A DNA stretch of 64,000 bases from contig NC_090248.1 of the NCBI RefSeq assembly GCF_037325665.1, positions 15,409,472-15,473,471 on the forward strand, written 5' to 3'. The notes under the pieces were generated by a model. That model did no database searches, was not told the DNA's origin, and worked only from the letters and a program-made list of their open reading frames with translations. Source of the stretch: Littorina saxatilis (Eukaryota > Mollusca > Gastropoda > Littorinimorpha > Littorinidae). The translations under genes were made by a program, and so were the position numbers. Of the stretch, positions 1 through 9,916 are shown one piece after another (position 1 is the stretch's first letter; each line of letters begins with the position of its first letter).

Positions 1-67
1 AAAACAATTTTTTTTTTTTTTACAATTTTCAGATTTTTAATGACACACACACACAGACAGACAGACA

Positions 68-108
<41 letters not shown>

Positions 109-174
109 CACAACCCTCGTCTCGATTCCCCCCTCTACGTTAAAACATTTAGTCAAAACTTGACTAAATGTAAA
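1..174 (-). repeat. R1 dispersed repeat, internally deleted fragment
   Basis: The segment holds the R1 piece before its microsatellite (ACAATTTTCAGATTTTTAAT), a CA/GACA microsatellite, and then the R1 terminal palindrome (catttagtcaa/ttgactaaatg). About 650 bp of the family sequence seen in full copies at 4392, 49502 and 58851 is missing. It lies in the opposite orientation to the copy at 4392. Confidence 0.8.
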
Positions 175-667
175 AAGACCAAAAAATACTGTACTCACGT
201 GTTTGACGAAGACGATACGAATAACAAAGCACGACGTTTCGACCACTGGGTCTTTTTCAGTCAGGCACAAAACAGGTAGATCTTCTATCTGTTCTGTTGT
301 CTGTCTTCTGTTTTCTGTGTTTTGTGCCTGATGAAGACCCCAGTGGTCGAAACGTCGTGCTTTGTTATTCGTATCGTCCCTGGAAAAGTAGGGGCGACCA
401 CCCCCAACCAGGCGCGTCCACAGGTGGCGGATATATAGTGGGGTGGCCTTCAGATATGGAGGTTAGCTGCGAGACGAATAAGCAGTCGCGGACCAAATGG
501 CGGTGCTTCCAGCAGGATGGGGCAGGGTAACAGGTGGCACTGTTACTCTCAAGAAATACCCCAGGTGTCCAATTACGGGAGCACCATGCGATCAAGAGCC
601 GCATTATAAGCTCTAGCCCTGGGGAAGGTCACCTCAGATAAACAAACCAGCCAGCTATGGCCAAATA
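175..667 (-). mobile_element. Penelope-like element remnant, 3' side
   Basis: This stretch lies between the R1 fragment and the left end of the pogo-like element. It is the likely continuation of the GIY-YIG fragment found beyond that element at 3786. Its notable content is an inverted pair of about 62 bp arms (211-276 and 318-378), each carrying a hammerhead-ribozyme-like core. Penelope-like elements are known to carry hammerhead motifs in their terminal repeats, which supports the assignment. It is a fossil fragment; no coding capacity is claimed here. Confidence 0.5.
318..378 (+). ncRNA. Hammerhead-ribozyme-like motif
   Basis: CTGATGA (328-334) is followed by a stem II with arms GACC (336-339) and GGTC (345-348), then GAAAC (349-353) and GTC (354-356). 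This is the order of the hammerhead core. The ACGT that follows GAA is self-complementary and could form stem III between two molecules. Stem I is weak by eye, so activity is uncertain. A mirror copy on the opposite strand (211-276) has a less perfect core. Confidence 0.45.
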
Positions 668-679
668 CAGTCTACTTCG

Positions 680-845
680 TTTATAACGTCGCCGGATATA
701 ACGTCACCCCGTTATATCGTCACCCAAACACCGGTCCCGGCTCAATTCCTTCTTTCCAAGACTATTTTAACCTCGGATATAACGTCACCGGATATAACGT
801 CACCCAGTTATAACGTCACTCATCCATGTCGGTTATAACGTCATA
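680..845 (+). repeat. Left subterminal TATAACGTCA repeat cluster
   Basis: About seven copies of TATAACGTC(A/G) or a one-base variant lie near 681, 694, 711, 777, 790, 806 and 832. The core resembles a CRE/ATF half-site (TGACGTTA on the other strand). It pairs with the cluster at 3655. Confidence 0.8.
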
Positions 846-1014
846 TCAATCCCCATATGCAGCAGTTTGCATGGTGAACGACTGTCAAGGCATGTACATT
901 TACCCTACACGTGTCACAAGTTTTGTGTGTTAACGGTATTCAAGTTTTTCCGTTTTCCCGTTGTTAGAGGCCCAAGGAAAACTAGGTTCAAGGCATAATC
1001 ATTTTTGCTGCATG

Positions 1015-1262
1015 CGTTTTGTGAGTTCCTGTTCGAGGTTTTTAATCAAAAGAAAAATGTTTTATTTCATTTCGTTTTGTGAGTTCCTGTTCTATGTTTT
1101 TAGTCAGTAATGACAAATGTTTCATTTCATTTCGCTTTGTGAGTTCCTTACTTAGGTTCCTCAGTGTTCTAGGTTTTTAATTAAAAGAAAAATGTTGCAT
1201 TTCATTCGTTTTGTGAGTTCCTGTCTTGGTTTTTAATTAAAAAAAAAGAAAAAAGTTTCATA
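1015..1262 (+). repeat. Degenerate tandem repeat, about 60-75 bp unit, four copies
   Basis: Units beginning CGTTTTGTGAGTTCCT or a near variant start at 1015, 1073, 1133 and 1207. Each runs through a TTTTTAATCAAAAGAAAAATG-like A/T-rich block. It lies inside the pogo-like element. Confidence 0.75.
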
Positions 1263-1759
1263 TCGAGCATACATGGTTACTCCTGCGCGAGCGCGTGCGA
1301 ATGGATCTGTCTACTTCTGTCCTTCAATCACGCATATAAAAAAAAGCTCGATTATTGAAATGACGGTAGGAGAAGGTCGAGAGGATGAATACAGACTACG
1401 ACGTTTGTTTGTTTTTTGGTCCGTAGAATACTGACTACAACTGCCCACGACGAGGCTGAGCTTCACTTTCAACTGGGCGTTGTCGACAGGCTGAGTAGGT
1501 CGCTCAGGCTAAATTGTAAAGGGAAACACTAAGTGCAGTGAACCGACAAATTGAGAAAAGTGATACTGCACTCTTAAAGCACTAATGTATCGATTGAACA
1601 TTTGATTTTCCTTCTTTGAGCCATGTGACGTCAGAGGCCTACAAAACTTCATATTTGGGCGTTTCAGGTTAACCGAAACTTTAAAGGAACTACTTACTTC
1701 ATATTTGGGACACGCGCATTAACCCACAGATCAAAACACACGTCTGCCAAACTGTAAAA

Positions 1760-2147
1760 ATGAAGCGATTTGCAGATCTATCTAGGGAAGAAATTGAAAA
1801 CAAAAGACAACTTTTAACTCCGATCGAATACCAACAAACTTCAGCTGAACAAGAGATGAAGATGGGAGACTAGACACCCTCCATCAGCATATTGCAGGCA
1901 ACACACAACTCCAAGTTTTGCCGCGGCCAAATTCTCCTCGCGAAGTTTACTCAGCTCTGTCGCACACACAGCCACCGGCCGAGTCGATATGCGCGGGGCA
2001 AGTAGTTTCGACATGTCCTTTGAAGATATGAATTTCTTCCTCAGTGCAGAAAATAAACCTGACATGCCACCATCCACAACAATGCAAGTTCTGCCTACTT
2101 TCCACAACTGTACCATAAACAACTTGAACATCACAATAACAAAATAA
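1760..2147 (+). pseudogene. Possible Crypton/DUF3504-type coding relic
   Basis: Two open pieces in different frames resemble the two ends of tyrosine-recombinase-derived (Crypton, KIAA1958/DUF3504-like) proteins. The first, 1760-1873, reads MKRFADLSREEIENKRQLL and then stops after 37 residues; such proteins commonly open with a similar RF-x-LS/T-x-x-EI stretch. The second, open from about 1860 to a stop at 2145-2147, ends with PTFHNCTINNLNITITK, like the short C-terminal asparagine-rich strand in that group. The catalytic recombinase core that should lie between is absent. The assignment rests on remembered family style only and could be wrong. The relic lies within the pogo-like element. Confidence 0.35.
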
Positions 2148-2563
2148 GACCAAAGGTGTTGATTGTCTCTGCTGTTAACCCCACAAGCTAACTCAATGAA
2201 CTCGTCCCGTCTTGATCGCGAGACAGGGTGACGACAAGACAGTGTGTACAACAGTTACTGACACTGACGGTGCAAAGAGATGTAGCAATGTAATTGATGT
2301 TTTATTTGATGTTCATGAATTTTCCGTTCCTTTGATTATGGTCTGAACAAAATGTGTCGACAATCAAATATTCTAATGTTAATTGAAGGAGTTAAATAAA
2401 CTTTTGAAGTTGCACTATTTTTGTGGCGCATTGAAGTGTATGTGTTTGGTGTAAACAGGTGTTTTTGGTGTGTGTGTGTTTGATTGCATGTGTGTGTGCT
2501 CGCTCAATCGTCAAAACAACAACAAAGTCAGTACCTGAAATGAATTCGATCGATACATAAATG

Positions 2564-2708
2564 TTATTTGCGTTTTTGACCAAAATATGACATTTTACAC
2601 AGATCTCGACAGTCATTGTTCACCTCGACCGCTATCGCGGTCTCGGAGAACAATGACTGTCTCGATCTGTGTAAAATGTCATATTTAGGTCAAAAACGCA
2701 AATAACGT
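2564..2708. repeat. Long inverted repeat (hairpin)
   Basis: Arms of about 60 bp (2564-2622 and 2647-2708) are near-perfect reverse complements starting GTTATTTGCGTTTTTGACC. The loop of roughly 25 bases contains its own small palindrome, ACCGCTATCGCGGT. No coding content is visible. Confidence 0.85.
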
Positions 2709-2997
2709 ATATTATGACTCTACTTGGAAGTTATCAAGTTACGTTATAATGATAATAATAATACAGTAGTAGTCTAACGAGTATAACGTCCCGCTCACTA
2801 GATGTGGTGGAGACGGTGGATGGGGGAACCCAAAGTTGTTACTACCAGAACGATTGTGCGTAAAGGTGGGCAGCCACTTTGCTGTTGACGAGAAACTTCT
2901 TCGTTAATAATAATAATATAAGTCAAATAGACAGTAATTACGTATAAGGACCCATGAAGTTCTCGTCATTTTTATTTCTTCGGACATCAAGGACAGG

Positions 2998-3030
2998 TCA
3001 AGATCTAGCAGAATATGAACGAACGACAGC

Positions 3031-3067
<37 letters not shown>

Positions 3068-3334
3068 TTAAAGCTAATAACGTCGGACACTATAATTAAA
3101 GACTGAGATTGTCGATGGAACAAGACGGAGCTTGACACTCCAACACTAGCAACCTGTCTCAGAATCAGCATGTAGCCTACAATACTGTACGTTGATACGA
3201 TTGCCGAATTTCGGGGAACATTTTGTGTACATGATACAATTTTGTATTCATGGTCTAGCCAGGTTTTGGAAATACGCAAAGAAGAGAATAGTCCACAATT
3301 CTATATATGAGGAAGTGAATTAAAGATTATTGTA
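2998..3334. other. Interior of pogo-like element without recognised genes
   Basis: Apart from a (TG)n tract at 3032-3064, nothing is recognised. The open frames here are short and partly encoded by the microsatellite. Confidence 0.5.
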
Positions 3335-3640
3335 ATAAGTTCAACTCAACTCAACTCAACTCAACTCAACTCAAATTTTATTGGCTTCAATTTCCACATA
3401 GAAGAATTTGTCTTGCGCTTGGGATCAAGACATAGGCAGAAAGTAAGAGTATAACATATAAAAACAGCATTCATATCACATTTCATGTATCACACACAGT
3501 AATCACTAGTATAGGCCTAGGCCTACAAATATCACATTAGTTTAAAACTTACAACAATATGTTGTTGTGATTTTTAAGCAACACTAATGTTGCACTTTCC
3601 ATTTCTGCACAGTTTTATTAAAACAGTCAGTACTTTAGAA
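3335..3640 (-). mobile_element. LINE 3' end with (TTGAG)n tail
   Basis: Read on the minus strand, an A/T-rich 3' UTR-like stretch ends CCAATAAAATTTGAGTTGAG and continues as six to seven TTGAG units. Short tandem tails after AATAAA-like signals are characteristic of L2/CR1/RTE-type LINEs. The body is 5' truncated, with no coding sequence left. Confidence 0.6.
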
Positions 3641-3654
3641 AGGGACATAACTCT

Positions 3655-3784
3655 TGGACTCCGGATATAACATCACCCGCGCGTAAAAGTGACGTTATAA
3701 CCGATGAACCGGATACAGCGTCACCGCGTATAACGTCGCTCAAAAACATCCCCCGAGGGGTGACGTAATATCCGGAGTCGACTG
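3655..3784 (-). repeat. Right subterminal TATAACGTCA cluster and terminal inverted repeat
   Basis: Five TATAACGTCACC-like motifs occur in both orientations near 3664, 3690, 3712, 3728 and 3760. The terminal CAGTCGACTCCGGATATTAC lies at the outer edge on the minus strand. It mirrors the left cluster. Confidence 0.8.
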
Positions 3785-3785
3785 T

Positions 3786-4390
3786 AGCAAGGTTAACCTG
3801 CCAGAAAAGTTCTCTTCTAAGCAGACTTCCCTCATGGACTCAATTGGAAGAATTGACAAAAATGACATTGCAGGGTCGGTTGGGTGGGGCAAGGTGTTAA
3901 CATGATGAGATAGTTGACACTTAGTAGTTTTCCACAACTTAATGTCACTTTTGTGGTTAGCCCATCGTTTCTTTATGTTCTTAGTGGATCCTACGTACAC
4001 GTCTGTAGGATGGCACTGGCATTTCACAATGTAGATGACGTTTGGTGTAGAACAAGTCAAATGGCCACGGATACACCACTGTCGACCATCCCATGGAGCA
4101 GTGAATCTCTGAACATTCTGAGAATGTGCGCAAATGTCACATTTCTTTGTGCATGTGAAGAAGCCAGGCTGTTCACGGGGTCCATGCTGTATGAAACGCT
4201 TGGGGACTGTTGGTTTGTATATTTCGCCGATGTTTTTTCTCATTTTGTCTGCCCCTATGATCGTTTTCTTGGGGAAAATATCTTTGTTTCTGTCATCTTC
4301 ATAAAGAAGATGCAGGTTGTCTTTGATGATGTGGCTTTTAGATGGAACTCTGGGATCATAGGTCGTGACCCATGCAATCTCTTTTCGATC
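3786..4390 (-). mobile_element. Penelope-like element, GIY-YIG endonuclease fragment
   Basis: The minus strand encodes about 200 residues typical of the C-terminal part of Penelope-like retroelements. An approach region with NLHLLYEDDRNKDIFPKKT and IGEIYKPTVPKRFIQHGPR leads to a cysteine/histidine patch (CTKKCDICAHS), then the GIY-YIG nuclease core: VIYIVKC, VYVGSTKNIKKRWANHKSDI. In these elements the nuclease nicks target DNA for priming by the linked reverse transcriptase. The reverse transcriptase half is absent because R1 sequence begins at about 4392. The other side abuts the pogo-like insertion. It is a broken fossil. Confidence 0.85.
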
Positions 4391-4391
4391 C

Positions 4392-4459
4392 TTTTTACAT
4401 TTAGTCAAGTTTTGACTAAATGTTTTAACGTAGAGGGGGGAATCGAGACGAGGGTTGTG

Positions 4460-4548
<89 letters not shown>

Positions 4549-5290
4549 TGTCTGTCTGTGTGTGTGTGTGTAGAGCGATTCAGACTAAACTACTGGACCA
4601 ATCTTTATGAAATTTTACATGAGAGTTCCTGGGAATGATATCCCCGGACGTTTTTTTCTTTTTTTCGATAAATGTCTTTGATGACGTCATATCCGGTAGG
4701 CTTTTTGTAAAAGTTGAGGCGGCACTGTCACACCCTCATTTTTCAATCAAATTGATTGAAATTTTGGCCAAGCAATCTTCGACGAAGGCCGGACTTCGGT
4801 ATTGCATTTCAGCTTGGTGGCTTAAAAATTAATTAATGACTTTGGTCATTAAAAATCTGAAAATTGTAAAAAAAAAATAATTATAAAACGATCCAAATTT
4901 ACGTTCATCTTATTCTTTATCCTGTTCTGATTCCAAAAACATATAAATATGTTATATTTGGATTAAAAACAAGCTCTGAAAATTTAAAATATAAAAATTA
5001 TGATCAAAATTAACTTTCCGAAATCGATTTAAAAACAATTTCATCTCATTCTTTGTCGGTTCCTGATTCTAAAAACATATAGATATGATATGTTTGGATT
5101 AAAAACACGCTCAGAAGGTTAAAACGAAGAGAGGTACAGTAAAGCGTGCTATGAAGCACAGCGCAACCGCTACCGCGCCAAACAGGCTCGTAACTTTCAC
5201 TGCGTTTTGCACTAGCGGCGGACTACGTTCAGTTTCATTCTGTGAGTTCCACAGCTTGACTAAATGTAGTAATTTCGCCTTACGCGACTT
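4392..5290 (+). repeat. R1 dispersed repeat, full-length copy
   Basis: This copy begins TTTTTACATTTAGTCAAG followed by its mirror to form a palindrome. It runs through GGGGGGAATCGAGACGAGGG and a (TG)n tract (4459-4571), then GATTCAGACTAAACTACTGG, and ends TTTCGCCTTACGCGACTTGT. The subterminal TACATTTAGTCAAG is present inverted near the other end (CTTGACTAAATGTAG at 5254-5268). No reading frame is shared with other copies. It looks like a non-autonomous element of unknown class. Confidence 0.85.
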
Positions 5291-5472
5291 GTTTCTTGTT
5301 TGTTTTAGAACTTTTTCTCTATCCTTGTCAGCTCCTTCTTTTACTCCTGCCAGAGACCTATATTAATATTGGTCTAAGCTCCTGCTAACGCTTTTGTCCA
5401 TTTCCATCCTGACATGGTGAGATACTTCGCATACTCCACTGTTCTTTCAGAGAGTGTTGTATATATTATTAG

Positions 5473-5635
5473 TTATCGTTAGATTTGACTGCGATATCCA
5501 GATTTATCAGTGCCAATGTCGAGAAAGCTGAAATCATATCAGATCGAGGCGTGAGCCGAGATCTGATATGATTCAGGCTTTCGAGACATTGGCACTGATA
5601 AATCTGGATATCGCAGTCAAATCTAACGTTAACGA
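5473..5635. repeat. Near-perfect long palindrome
   Basis: Arms of about 76-80 bp (5473-5548 and 5556-5635) pair almost completely around a short spacer. The arms contain GATTTGACTGCGATATCCAG and its complement. No flanking element signature was recognised. Confidence 0.9.
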
Positions 5636-5639
5636 TTTT

Positions 5640-6120
5640 ATCGCATTCCATTTCGGAAGAAGAACCCATTAACCCCAGTCTAAGAAATCGGTCAAGCGCA
5701 AGGGAAGTTACTGCCGTGTTGGAAATGTTGGATTGTCTGTTCCTGCTTTCGCAACTTTGCTGCTATTACTTTCATTTTTCAAATACTCTTTCGTTTTGTA
5801 AGACGTAAATAAGGCATCTAAAAACAACCAAGAAAGAAAAATATTGTGTGAACAGATCACACAAAAAAGGTTCAGTGGAGGAACACGGAACAGCCTTCGC
5901 GGTTACTTGCAGTCTTTTAGACTTCAAAGGCTTTAATTTGGCAATTCTAAACGATGGCAGGAACTGAAGTGCCCCGGACTGTATCAGTGAAGTCCTCTGG
6001 CTCATTTTCTGTGTAGAAGACAGCTTCCAGCTCTTAGTCGTTATGGACGGACTGCAGTGTTGATAATTTTGTCGAATCGCCAACTGCAGACGACACAATA
6101 TTCCAAGACAACTTTCAAAG
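5640..6120. other. Non-coding stretch, nothing recognised
   Basis: It holds only short minus-strand open frames without domain character, no microsatellite and no recognised repeat. Confidence 0.4.
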
Positions 6121-6265
6121 ATGGCGTCTTCCGATAGCCTTTGTGACTGTTTTGAAGCTGTTGAGGTTTTTGTGTGGATTTTGCATGGCTACGACAAAGG
6201 GGGATGGGACAGTGATTCATGCTGGAGCAAAACGTTTAAATCGGCTGCTCATTTCCAGCCTTTAC
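6121..6265 (+). CDS. Hypothetical first coding exon
   Basis: An ATG in a good context (AAGATGGCG) opens a 48-residue frame beginning MASSDSLCDCFEAVEVFVWI. It runs into a textbook splice donor, TTAC|GTGAGT, at 6266. The composition (several Cys, Trp, Asp) looks protein-like, but no downstream exon was found and no family is recognised. It may be chance, or part of an unrecognised element. Confidence 0.2.
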
Positions 6266-6676
6266 GTGAGTGATGAGCGCTGATACCCTGCAAGAGAACT
6301 CGCTTCTTGCTCCAAAGTTCAGTTTGTTTACGGCTGTTCTAATCGCCTCCCTCGGTAAGATTAAAACATACCATTCTACTACTTCTCTGTTAAAGGTGGG
6401 TGGAAAAAGTCTGTATTTATTCATTACACAGCTTAAACTTGCTGATGCAATTACTTTCCTTTTATAAATTTGCGCTTTAAATTAATGGGAGACTTGTGTT
6501 TCCTTCAAGTGAGATTTTTTTCTTCAAAATTACAATTGGAAAACTACTTCCTGCACGATATCAAATTCACTAAGAACTTCCTCTGCGATATCAATTGATA
6601 TACAGTTCCTAGTTGACCAATGACAACAGGTGTTTTTGTCATGTGATCAGTAAAAATGCGATAAATATATATATAT

Positions 6677-7196
6677 TTATAGAGAGACACCCGTGAGATA
6701 ATAATCGTTCAAATCACACGTGTGTATATCATGTAAATGAGGTCATGTCAAGCAAGTCTGGCAGGGACCTGTTTTTCCACTGCTTATGATGCCAAAGTCA
6801 CCGAGACAAACGTCATGATAGAAGAAAAAAAATTGCGCTCGCTAATTACCCTCGATGAATCTTTAGAACTAACACGTCACGCCACACTTTCAGAGTGACG
6901 TTTCTTTGCTTTGACGTAATAGATTGCACGAGGCTTTAGAAGAGATCGAGGTTCCAAAACAAGCGTCTTCAATTTAGCTGCCTCGAATGCAGGACATTTT
7001 CAGTAAAATACACGTAAGTACAGTATGTAGGATAAACAGAATACTACATGGCTTGCTGTGTCGTACCAGATTTACACTCGTTGCTTTTTCAAATAGTGAA
7101 CAGCTCGCTTTCGCTCGCAGTTCAATATTTAAAAAAACAACTCGTGTAAATCTGGTACGACACAGCAAGCCATGTAGTATTCTCTCTCTATATATA
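6677..7196 (+). repeat. R2 dispersed hairpin repeat, copy A
   Basis: A near-identical sequence occurs inverted at 50527-51895. Shared landmarks are GATGCCAAAGTCACCGAGAC, GAGATCGAGGTTCCAAA and TACACGTAAGTACAGTATG-like text. The distal part is a hairpin with arms 7041-7092 and 7138-7190 (CTACATGGCTTGCTGTGTCG) around a spacer with GCTCGCTTTCGCTCGCAG. Both ends carry TATAGAGAGA-type sequence. It is probably a non-autonomous DNA element. Confidence 0.75.
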
Positions 7197-7665
7197 TATA
7201 TGTTGTATACGATCCTAAAAAAAAGACAAAGCATATACGACAATGCATTTTGAGCGAGGGTTATAAAAGTTAAGGATATATACCCGTGACTGATGCATTC
7301 TTCATGCATATTCGTGAAAAGAGTAGGATATGGGTACTGCAATCTAGAATAATAGCCAGCAATAACTGCATGATGACACTCATGATCAGTAAATATCCAC
7401 TAAAACCATCCTCGGTTGATAAAACGAAGGTAGCCGCTGGTATGGCCGGTGTCATCCTGCCTAAAGGTCATGCACAACAAGATGACTTGACGCATGGTCA
7501 GTGCAGACTGCAGTGGACCCAGTGTACACAAACTAGGGGGGGGGGAGATTGAGGTGGCCAATGGCTAGCGCAATGAAGTAACGGGTGGCAAGGGACCAAA
7601 TGAAATGGGCGACAAGAATTAGACATGAGGAAAAAAACACAAGCATCAGAGGTGGATGCAAATGA
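7197..7665. other. Non-coding stretch, nothing recognised
   Basis: Frames of about 60-190 residues overlap here in several registers without domain features. The longest belong to the adjoining minisatellite. No repeat copy elsewhere in the window was noticed. Confidence 0.4.
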
Positions 7666-8115
7666 GTGCTCCAGGAGAACGACTGATTGGAAAGAGAGGA
7701 GCTGAAAAAGAATGAAGAAACATAAATAAAACCAAGCCAAGGTTGATAACGACTGATTGAAAAGAGGGAAACTGAAGAAGAATGAAGAAACATGAATAAA
7801 ACCAAGCCAAGGTTGATAACGACTGATTGAAAAGAGGGAAACTGAAGAAGAATGAAGAAACATGAATAAAACCAAGCCAAGGTTGATAACGACTGATTGA
7901 AAAGAGGGAAACTGAAGAAGAATGAAGAAACATGAATAAAACCAAGCCAAGGTTGATAACGACTGATTGAAAAGAAGAAAACTGAAGAAGAATGAAGAAA
8001 CATGAATAAAACCAAGCCAAGGTTGATAACGACTGATTGAAAAGAGGGGAGCTGAAGAAGAATGCATTCACAAAAATTGAACAAAACCAAGCCCAAGGTT
8101 GATGACGACTGATTG
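7666..8115 (+). repeat. 70-bp minisatellite, about six copies
   Basis: GGTTGATAACGACTGATTG recurs at 7741, 7811, 7881, 7951 and 8021, giving a 70-bp period. The middle units are almost identical and the flanking ones diverged. Since 70 is not a multiple of three, each frame shows a shifted version of the same peptide, so the open frames are by-products. Confidence 0.95.
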
Positions 8116-8146
8116 AAAAAGGGGGATGGGGTGGTACATTTGGGAA

Positions 8147-8149
<3 letters not shown>

Positions 8150-8210
<61 letters not shown>
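8150..8210 (+). repeat. (GA)n microsatellite
   Basis: About 30 uninterrupted GA units lie just downstream of the 70-bp minisatellite. Confidence 0.95.
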
Positions 8211-8214
<4 letters not shown>

Positions 8215-8695
8215 ATGTTCGGGCGAGAGAATAAGAAGGGTTATCAAAAAGCCGGTGTGGCGACAGGAAGCACCATCAGCGCCATCCAGCATTCAGCCTT
8301 TTTCCTGCCTGGCCACTGCCTGCCAGACACACACAATCAATAGAGTCGTAAGGGTACGGCCGACTTCTTCAGGGAGGGGGGGGGGATGAGTGGAGGGATA
8401 ACTCTCCCCCCCCCCCCACTCCCTACCTTTATCCCTGCTCAGTGGTCAATGAACGCAGATTGTGCCAGGGGACGACCAGTAAGGCATCGCCTGAGGACAC
8501 GGCCTGGAGGTACAGCCGATTGGATGGAGCGTTGAGGGTATGGGGGCGGGAGGGGGGGGGGGGTGTGATCGATCGCCTGGTTGTCGTGACGGTGCTGTGT
8601 TGGCACTCACCCTGGCCCACTAACCCACTTCCCAGCTCGCCGCCTCCTACGCAAAGACTACACCTGTCTTCGATGCTTAATTGTGTGTTAGCGTG

Positions 8696-8738
<43 letters not shown>

Positions 8739-9778
8739 GGGGGGAGGGGTGTGCGGGTGTGAATCAGGGGATGGATGGAATGATGCGCAAAAACTGTGAA
8801 CGTGTTTTTCTCTCACGCAGAATTTAGCATTGCATCAGTGCACGATTGATCACTTCCGCACTTTTAGGGTCACGTATTGGACAAGTGCACACGCGCGCCG
8901 GTGTATAATATGTAGGTGTGTTTGTATGTGTGTTTGTATGTGTAACCAGGTTCGAGGAACGAAGAGGAAACAAAATCGACCACTGAGTGTGACCAGGTTC
9001 CAAAAAGATCGAAACTTAATCGATGATAATTTGATGTGTAAGGGCCGGATTCACTGGACTATCACTCACGGACACAAAGACTGACATACGTCCTTTTCTC
9101 TCCATTCCGTCCACAACAGATGTGACAACAACAGTTATATATAACAACAACAGAAGATATAACTGGCATGGTATTCTGTATTCCTGTGTCTCTCTTCCCT
9201 CCTTCTCTCCGCCTACCCGGCGTAAGCCGGGTGGCTAGAGCCACAAAATACAAAGTTGACTACATCTCCTCGGTTAGTGGAGCACACTACAAAAACACGT
9301 CCACACTGACTCTTCTGTGTCTCTCAAAGTTCTCTTCCACTCTCTAGCATGTACAAACTCAATCAGAATTTAGCTAGGATAACAGACATCCTACAAAAAA
9401 ATCTTTGTAACCACAATAAACCAAGCAGATAACACGTTTCATTGAGGCAAGAGGATAAGGCTAGCAGCTTCTATGATTCACCCGTATCAAAAGGAATGAC
9501 ACCTACTCGAAATTTCCCCGCAATGACCCGAGATTGTTGTAAGATGGACAGATGCATTCCAGCACTTACAGTTTAAAGAATTAATGAATTGACACAAAAC
9601 ACAAATCGATCGGCAACATTAACTACAAACACTAGACTGGACAATAACAACTGAGTTAGAACTGCTTTACTCTTATTTACCAAAACGAAATGCAATTTAA
9701 GATTATACCAGCTCTGTTCTCATTCTTTTTAACACATAACTTACACCTAGACAGTTCACCATATTCACATTACCCAAT
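8211..9778. other. Intergenic stretch with simple repeats
   Basis: It contains G and C homopolymer runs (8379-8418 and 8551-8564), a (TG)n tract (8698-8732) and a small CCCGGCGTAAGCCGGG hairpin (9220-9236) like those of R3. No gene was recognised. Confidence 0.5.
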
Positions 9779-9916
9779 ATTGACGGACTGTGTGATGATA
9801 TCTTCTGCTATGGTCTGTTGAGACAGTGATATCAAAATCGAGACCGGAGGTCGAGATTTTGATATCACTGTCGAAACAGACCAATAGCAGAAGATATCAT
9901 CACACAGTCAGTCAAT
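9779..9916. repeat. Near-perfect long palindrome
   Basis: Arms of about 68 bp (9779-9846 and 9848-9916) are reverse complements with few mismatches, containing GATGATATCTTCTGCTA and its complement. There is essentially no spacer. A related GATATC-rich small palindrome lies at 10186-10245. Confidence 0.9.

Larger units (their letters stand above)
668..3784. mobile_element. pogo/Tigger-like TIR element, degraded or non-autonomous
   Basis: The element starts CAGTCTACTTCG and ends, read inward on the other strand, CAGTCGACTCCGG, with TA on both sides (666-667 and 3785-3786). Both ends are followed by repeated TATAACGTCACC-type motifs. Terminal CAGT with TA target duplication is typical of the pogo/Tigger branch of Tc1/mariner. 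No DDE transposase can be read inside. The interior holds a tandem repeat, a possible Crypton-like coding relic, a hairpin and a LINE 3' end. It sits inside the Penelope-like remnant, so it is younger than that element. Confidence 0.7.

Noticed and set aside
1841-2251. 136-residue minus-strand frame
   Set aside because: No domain character, and it overlaps the plus-strand relic, whose ends look more protein-like.
3914-4573. 219-residue plus-strand frame
   Set aside because: It is antisense to the Penelope-like fragment and extends into the TG tract of R1.
7498-8096. Three overlapping minus-strand frames of 140-190 residues rich in FHSSS and LGLVLFMF
   Set aside because: All come from the 70-bp minisatellite read in different frames.
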